NCBI RefSeq assembly: GCF_002258785.1
Contig: NZ_NOYI01000006.1
Coordinates: 1-64,000, forward strand
Direction: 5' to 3'
DNA from: Rhodococcus sp. 06-235-1A
GTDB lineage: Bacteria > Actinomycetota > Actinomycetes > Mycobacteriales > Mycobacteriaceae
DNA: 64,000 nucleotides
Shown: positions 61,448 to 64,000 of the stretch, piece by piece
Layout: every line of letters starts with the position of its first letter
Numbering within the stretch: the stretch's first letter is position 1
Notes under the pieces: generated by a model
Databases searched by the model: none
Seen by the model: only the letters and a program-made list of their open reading frames with translations
Told to the model about the DNA's origin: nothing
Position numbers and translations under genes: made by a program

Positions 61448-62752
61448 TCAGCCGACGAACCCGTCCGCCACCGTCAGTACGTCGTCGAGGATTTCCAGTC
61501 CCTGACGAATCTCGTCCTCGGATGTCGTCAACGGCGGGGCGATCTGGAGGCGGTTGCCTGCGACGAACGGCCACAGACCTCGGGACTTCGCCGCTGCGGT
61601 CACCGTGCCCATTGCCGCCGCATCCTTGCCCGACGCGGCGAAAGGCACCAGCGGCTCTCGGGTCGTGCCGTCCTTGACCAGCTCGACGGCCCAGAAGAAT
61701 CCCTTGCCGCGCACCTCGCCCACACTGGAATGGGATTCGGCCAGCTTGGACAGGCCTGCACCCAGTACGTCCTCGCCGACGTGACGCACGTGCGGGAGGA
61801 TCTTGTCGCGCTCGAACACTCCGATGGATGCCACGCCCGCGGCGCATCCGAGCACGTGGCCGGAGTAGGTCAATCCGCCCGGATAGGCTTTGTGGTCGAA
61901 CTGCGAGGCGATCTTCTCCGAGATCACGACCCCGCCGAGCGGCACGTATCCGGAGTTGACGCCCTTGGCGAACGTGATCAGATCCGGTGTCACATCCCAG
62001 GCCTGGCATGCGAACCATTCGCCGATTCGCCCAAAGCCGACCATCACTTCGTCAGCGATGTAGACGATCCCGTACTTGTCGCACAACGCCCGAACGCCGG
62101 CCAGATAGCCGGGCGGAGGGATCAGCACACCGTTGGTACCGATGACCGATTCGAGGATCAATCCGGCGATGTTCTGCGCACCTTCGAGCACGATGACCTG
62201 CTCGAGGTGTGCCAGCGCGGCGGACGTCTCGTCCTCGGGAGTCGTTGTGCCCCAAGGCGATCGGTACGGATACGGCCCGAAGAATCGTACGACGTCGACA
62301 TTGGTCGGCTCGGTGCCCCATCGCCGCGGCTCGCCGGTGAGACCGATCGCAACTCCGGTTCCTCCGTGATACGACCGATACGCGGCAAGCATCTTCGTAC
62401 GCCCGGTGTGCTGTCGCGCCAGCCGCACCGCATGTTCGACGGCTTCTGCGCCTCCGGTCGTGAAGAACACCCGGTTCAGATCACCCGGTGCCCGCTCGGC
62501 GATCAGCGCGGCGAGTTCACTGCGCTTGTTGTTGGCGACGGTCGGCGAGATGGTCGTCAGAACCTGGGCCTGTTCGACGATGGCAGCGACGACGTCGGGG
62601 TGTTGATGCCCGAGATTGACGTTGACCAACTGCGACGAGAAGTCCAGGTACCTGTTTCCCTTGTCGTCCCAGAACCACGATCCCTCCGCACCCTCGACGG
62701 TGATCGGGTTCAGTTCGGCCTGCGCCGACCAGGAGTAGAACACGTGATCCAT
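61448..62752 (-). CDS. Class III aminotransferase
   Basis: A 434-residue PLP aminotransferase. The Asp of the pyridine contact is in YIADEVMVGFGR, and the PLP Lys is in TFAKGVNSGYVPLGG. Subgroup resembles omega-amino acid:pyruvate transaminases (beta-alanine, taurine, GABA). It starts directly at the stop of an ABC binding protein, so its substrate is likely the imported compound or its breakdown product. Confidence 0.91.
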   Translation of the reverse strand: MDHVFYSWSAQAELNPITVEGAEGSWFWDDKGNRYLDFSSQLVNVNLGHQHPDVVAAIVEQAQVLTTISPTVANNKRSELAALIAERAPGDLNRVFFTTGGAEAVEHAVRLARQHTGRTKMLAAYRSYHGGTGVAIGLTGEPRRWGTEPTNVDVVRFFGPYPYRSPWGTTTPEDETSAALAHLEQVIVLEGAQNIAGLILESVIGTNGVLIPPPGYLAGVRALCDKYGIVYIADEVMVGFGRIGEWFACQAWDVTPDLITFAKGVNSGYVPLGGVVISEKIASQFDHKAYPGGLTYSGHVLGCAAGVASIGVFERDKILPHVRHVGEDVLGAGLSKLAESHSSVGEVRGKGFFWAVELVKDGTTREPLVPFAASGKDAAAMGTVTAAAKSRGLWPFVAGNRLQIAPPLTTSEDEIRQGLEILDDVLTVADGFVG

Positions 62753-63895
62753 CTACTTGCCGCCTTCCTCCAGTGTGACCTCCATCGGAGCGTACGACTC
62801 TCCGGTGACATCCACACCGTCGGCCTTCAACAAATCCAGCGCCTGGCTCACGTATTCGTTGGTGTAGGCCTCGGCGTCGGGATCGGCGGTCAGCACCGTC
62901 GATCCTTCGGCATTCTTCGTGGTCTTCGCGACGTCGACGGTTTGCTGCCAGGCCGCCTCGTCGATCATGCCGATGCCTTCCGTGGACGGCCAGATCAGCT
63001 TGTTGACTTCGTTGACCTGCCAGAGCTGGTGGCTCGCCCCCAGCGTGGAGCCCGCTGCGACAGTGATGTCGCGGCACTTCTCGACGTTGTCGCGGCAGAA
63101 GATCCACCCCTTCAGCGACGCTGCGAGGAACTTCACGGTCTGATCCTGATATGCCTCGTCGGACAGCTTGTCGGTATTGGCCCAGATCGCGTCCTGCAAC
63201 ATGGCCACGCCGTCGTCGTTCCAGTTCAGCGAAGCGAAGTCGTCTGCGGTGTACAGCGCACCGGTTGCGGGGTTCACGGTTTCGAGCAACTGCGCGTACT
63301 CGTTGTACGACATCGCCTGGGCGGCAGCGATATCGCCGGAGAGCAGGCCGTTCATGTCGAACTGCTGCTGCACCAACGTCACGTCCGCGGGGCTCACCCC
63401 GGCCTTGGTCATTCCGGCGAACAACTCGAATTCGTTTCCGTAGCCCCAGTTTCCTACTGTCTTGCCGCGAAGGTCGGCGGGTGAGGCAATGTTCTGGTCC
63501 TTGAACGAGACCTGCAAGGTGCCGGACTTCTGATAGATCTGGGCCACGTCGGTGATGCCCGCTCCGGCTTCGCGGGATGCGAGTGCCTTCGGTACCCACG
63601 CGACCGCGTAGTCGGCCTGGCCCTGAGCGAGTACGGTCTGCGGAACGATATCCGTTCCGCCGTCCAGGATTTCGACGTCGAGACCCTGCTCGGCGTAGAA
63701 GCCTTGATCGACAGCGGCGAGGTAGCCCGCGAACTGGCCCTGCTTGAACCACTGCAGTTGCAATTTGATCGTGGTGCCCCCGTCGGCACCGGTGTCGGTG
63801 TCGGTCGTGGTGGTGCTACAGGCCGAGGCGACCACTGCCAGCGCCATCACGGCCGCGAGAAGAGATCGGGGGGTTCGGGTGATATTCACGTTCAT
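62753..63895 (-). CDS. ABC transporter substrate-binding lipoprotein, NMT1/THI5-like
   Basis: A 380-residue lipoprotein with signal peptide and lipobox VVASAC. The binding domain shows QWFKQGQFAGYLAAVDQGFY and NWGYGNEFELFAG, typical of the NMT1/THI5 group that binds pyrimidine-type compounds (thiamine precursors, riboflavin precursors, uracil-like ligands). AGGAG abuts the ATG, but lies 6 nt from a GTG two codons later (63889), which may be the true start. Coupled to the permease gene upstream. Confidence 0.9.
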   Translation of the reverse strand: MNVNITRTPRSLLAAVMALAVVASACSTTTTDTDTGADGGTTIKLQLQWFKQGQFAGYLAAVDQGFYAEQGLDVEILDGGTDIVPQTVLAQGQADYAVAWVPKALASREAGAGITDVAQIYQKSGTLQVSFKDQNIASPADLRGKTVGNWGYGNEFELFAGMTKAGVSPADVTLVQQQFDMNGLLSGDIAAAQAMSYNEYAQLLETVNPATGALYTADDFASLNWNDDGVAMLQDAIWANTDKLSDEAYQDQTVKFLAASLKGWIFCRDNVEKCRDITVAAGSTLGASHQLWQVNEVNKLIWPSTEGIGMIDEAAWQQTVDVAKTTKNAEGSTVLTADPDAEAYTNEYVSQALDLLKADGVDVTGESYAPMEVTLEEGGK

Positions 63896-63898
63896 CTC

Positions 63899-64000
63899 CT
63901 AGATACGACGCCGGGACACGAGCTTCTCGAGTAGCAGAACAACCAGAAAGAAGAGCAAACCGACTGCAATGGCACCTACCACGTAGGCCCACGCCCGTGG
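63899..64000 (-). CDS. ABC transporter permease, C-terminal fragment
   Basis: The last 33 residues and TAG stop of a membrane protein cut by the window edge: one hydrophobic helix (YVVGAIAVGLLFFLVVLLL) followed by a basic tail (KLVSRRRI). Its place directly upstream of the NMT1-type binding protein indicates a binding-protein-dependent transport permease. Confidence 0.7.
   Translation of the reverse strand, partial: PRAWAYVVGAIAVGLLFFLVVLLLEKLVSRRRI

Overview
This window is chromosomal DNA from a high-GC actinobacterium of the Mycobacteriales. Rhodococcus or a close relative is the most likely source. The left 27 kb reproduces, gene for gene and in inverted orientation, the housekeeping block known from mycobacteria: argS-lysA-hom-thrC-thrB-rho-rpmE-prfA-prmC-tsaC-wecA-atpI-atpBEFHAGDC-DUF2550, then the PduO-type adenosyltransferase and murA, and finally an rRNA operon leader that runs off the left edge. 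Genus is inferred from this synteny and from protein character; no database search was run.

Layout. 1-444: leader and promoter zone of an rRNA operon whose 16S gene lies just outside the window. 445-2631: divergent PNPOx-type flavoprotein and MocR regulator. 2624-4963: murA, cobalamin adenosyltransferase, DUF2550 membrane protein. 4993-12941: complete F1Fo ATP synthase operon with atpI. 12987-20644: wecA, tsaC, prmC, a SHOCT protein, prfA, rpmE and rho. 20953-27337: homoserine/threonine/lysine genes coupled to argS by 1-4 base overlaps. 27569-31002: DUF3105/DUF305 pair, tRNA-Arg(CCG), a coiled-coil protein, a methyltransferase and tRNA-Cys(GCA). 31108-33947: DUF2254 membrane protein, MarR regulator and a minimal Hsp70/actin-like protein. 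33960-39348: valine-catabolic operon. 39426-43030: SWIM zinc-finger protein plus SNF2 helicase. 43117-45680: MDR oxidoreductase, exported HNH nuclease-like protein, shikimate-dehydrogenase-like protein. 45682-50518: N-acetylglucosamine utilisation (nagB, nagA, a PTS split into separate IIC, IIB and IIA proteins, GntR regulator). 50701-55175: BenE transporter, thioesterase, APH-like phosphotransferase, a small unknown protein and a membrane protein. 55216-58078: three-subunit proton-translocating transhydrogenase. 58332-64000: HIT protein, peptidase E, a second copy of the small unknown family, FAD-linked oxidase, class III aminotransferase, and an NMT1-type ABC binding protein with the end of its permease.

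No CRISPR array, insertion sequence, prophage or classical defence island was found. The more unusual signals are: a set of at least eight genes whose -10 hexamer sits 6-8 nt before the start codon (leaderless mRNAs); a Rho protein with an Asn/Asp/Arg/Ser tandem-repeat tail encoded by 15-bp DNA repeats, preceded by a leader of about 250 nt; an AtpB start that must be a CTG codon; perfect hairpins embedded in the 3' ends of convergent genes; a paralogous pair of small unrecognised proteins 6 kb apart; and a canonical CRP/GlxR palindrome inside a 590-bp gene-free stretch. None amounts to a clear new multi-gene system. The best candidates for undescribed biology are the small paralog family, the minimal Hsp70-like protein and the exported nuclease.
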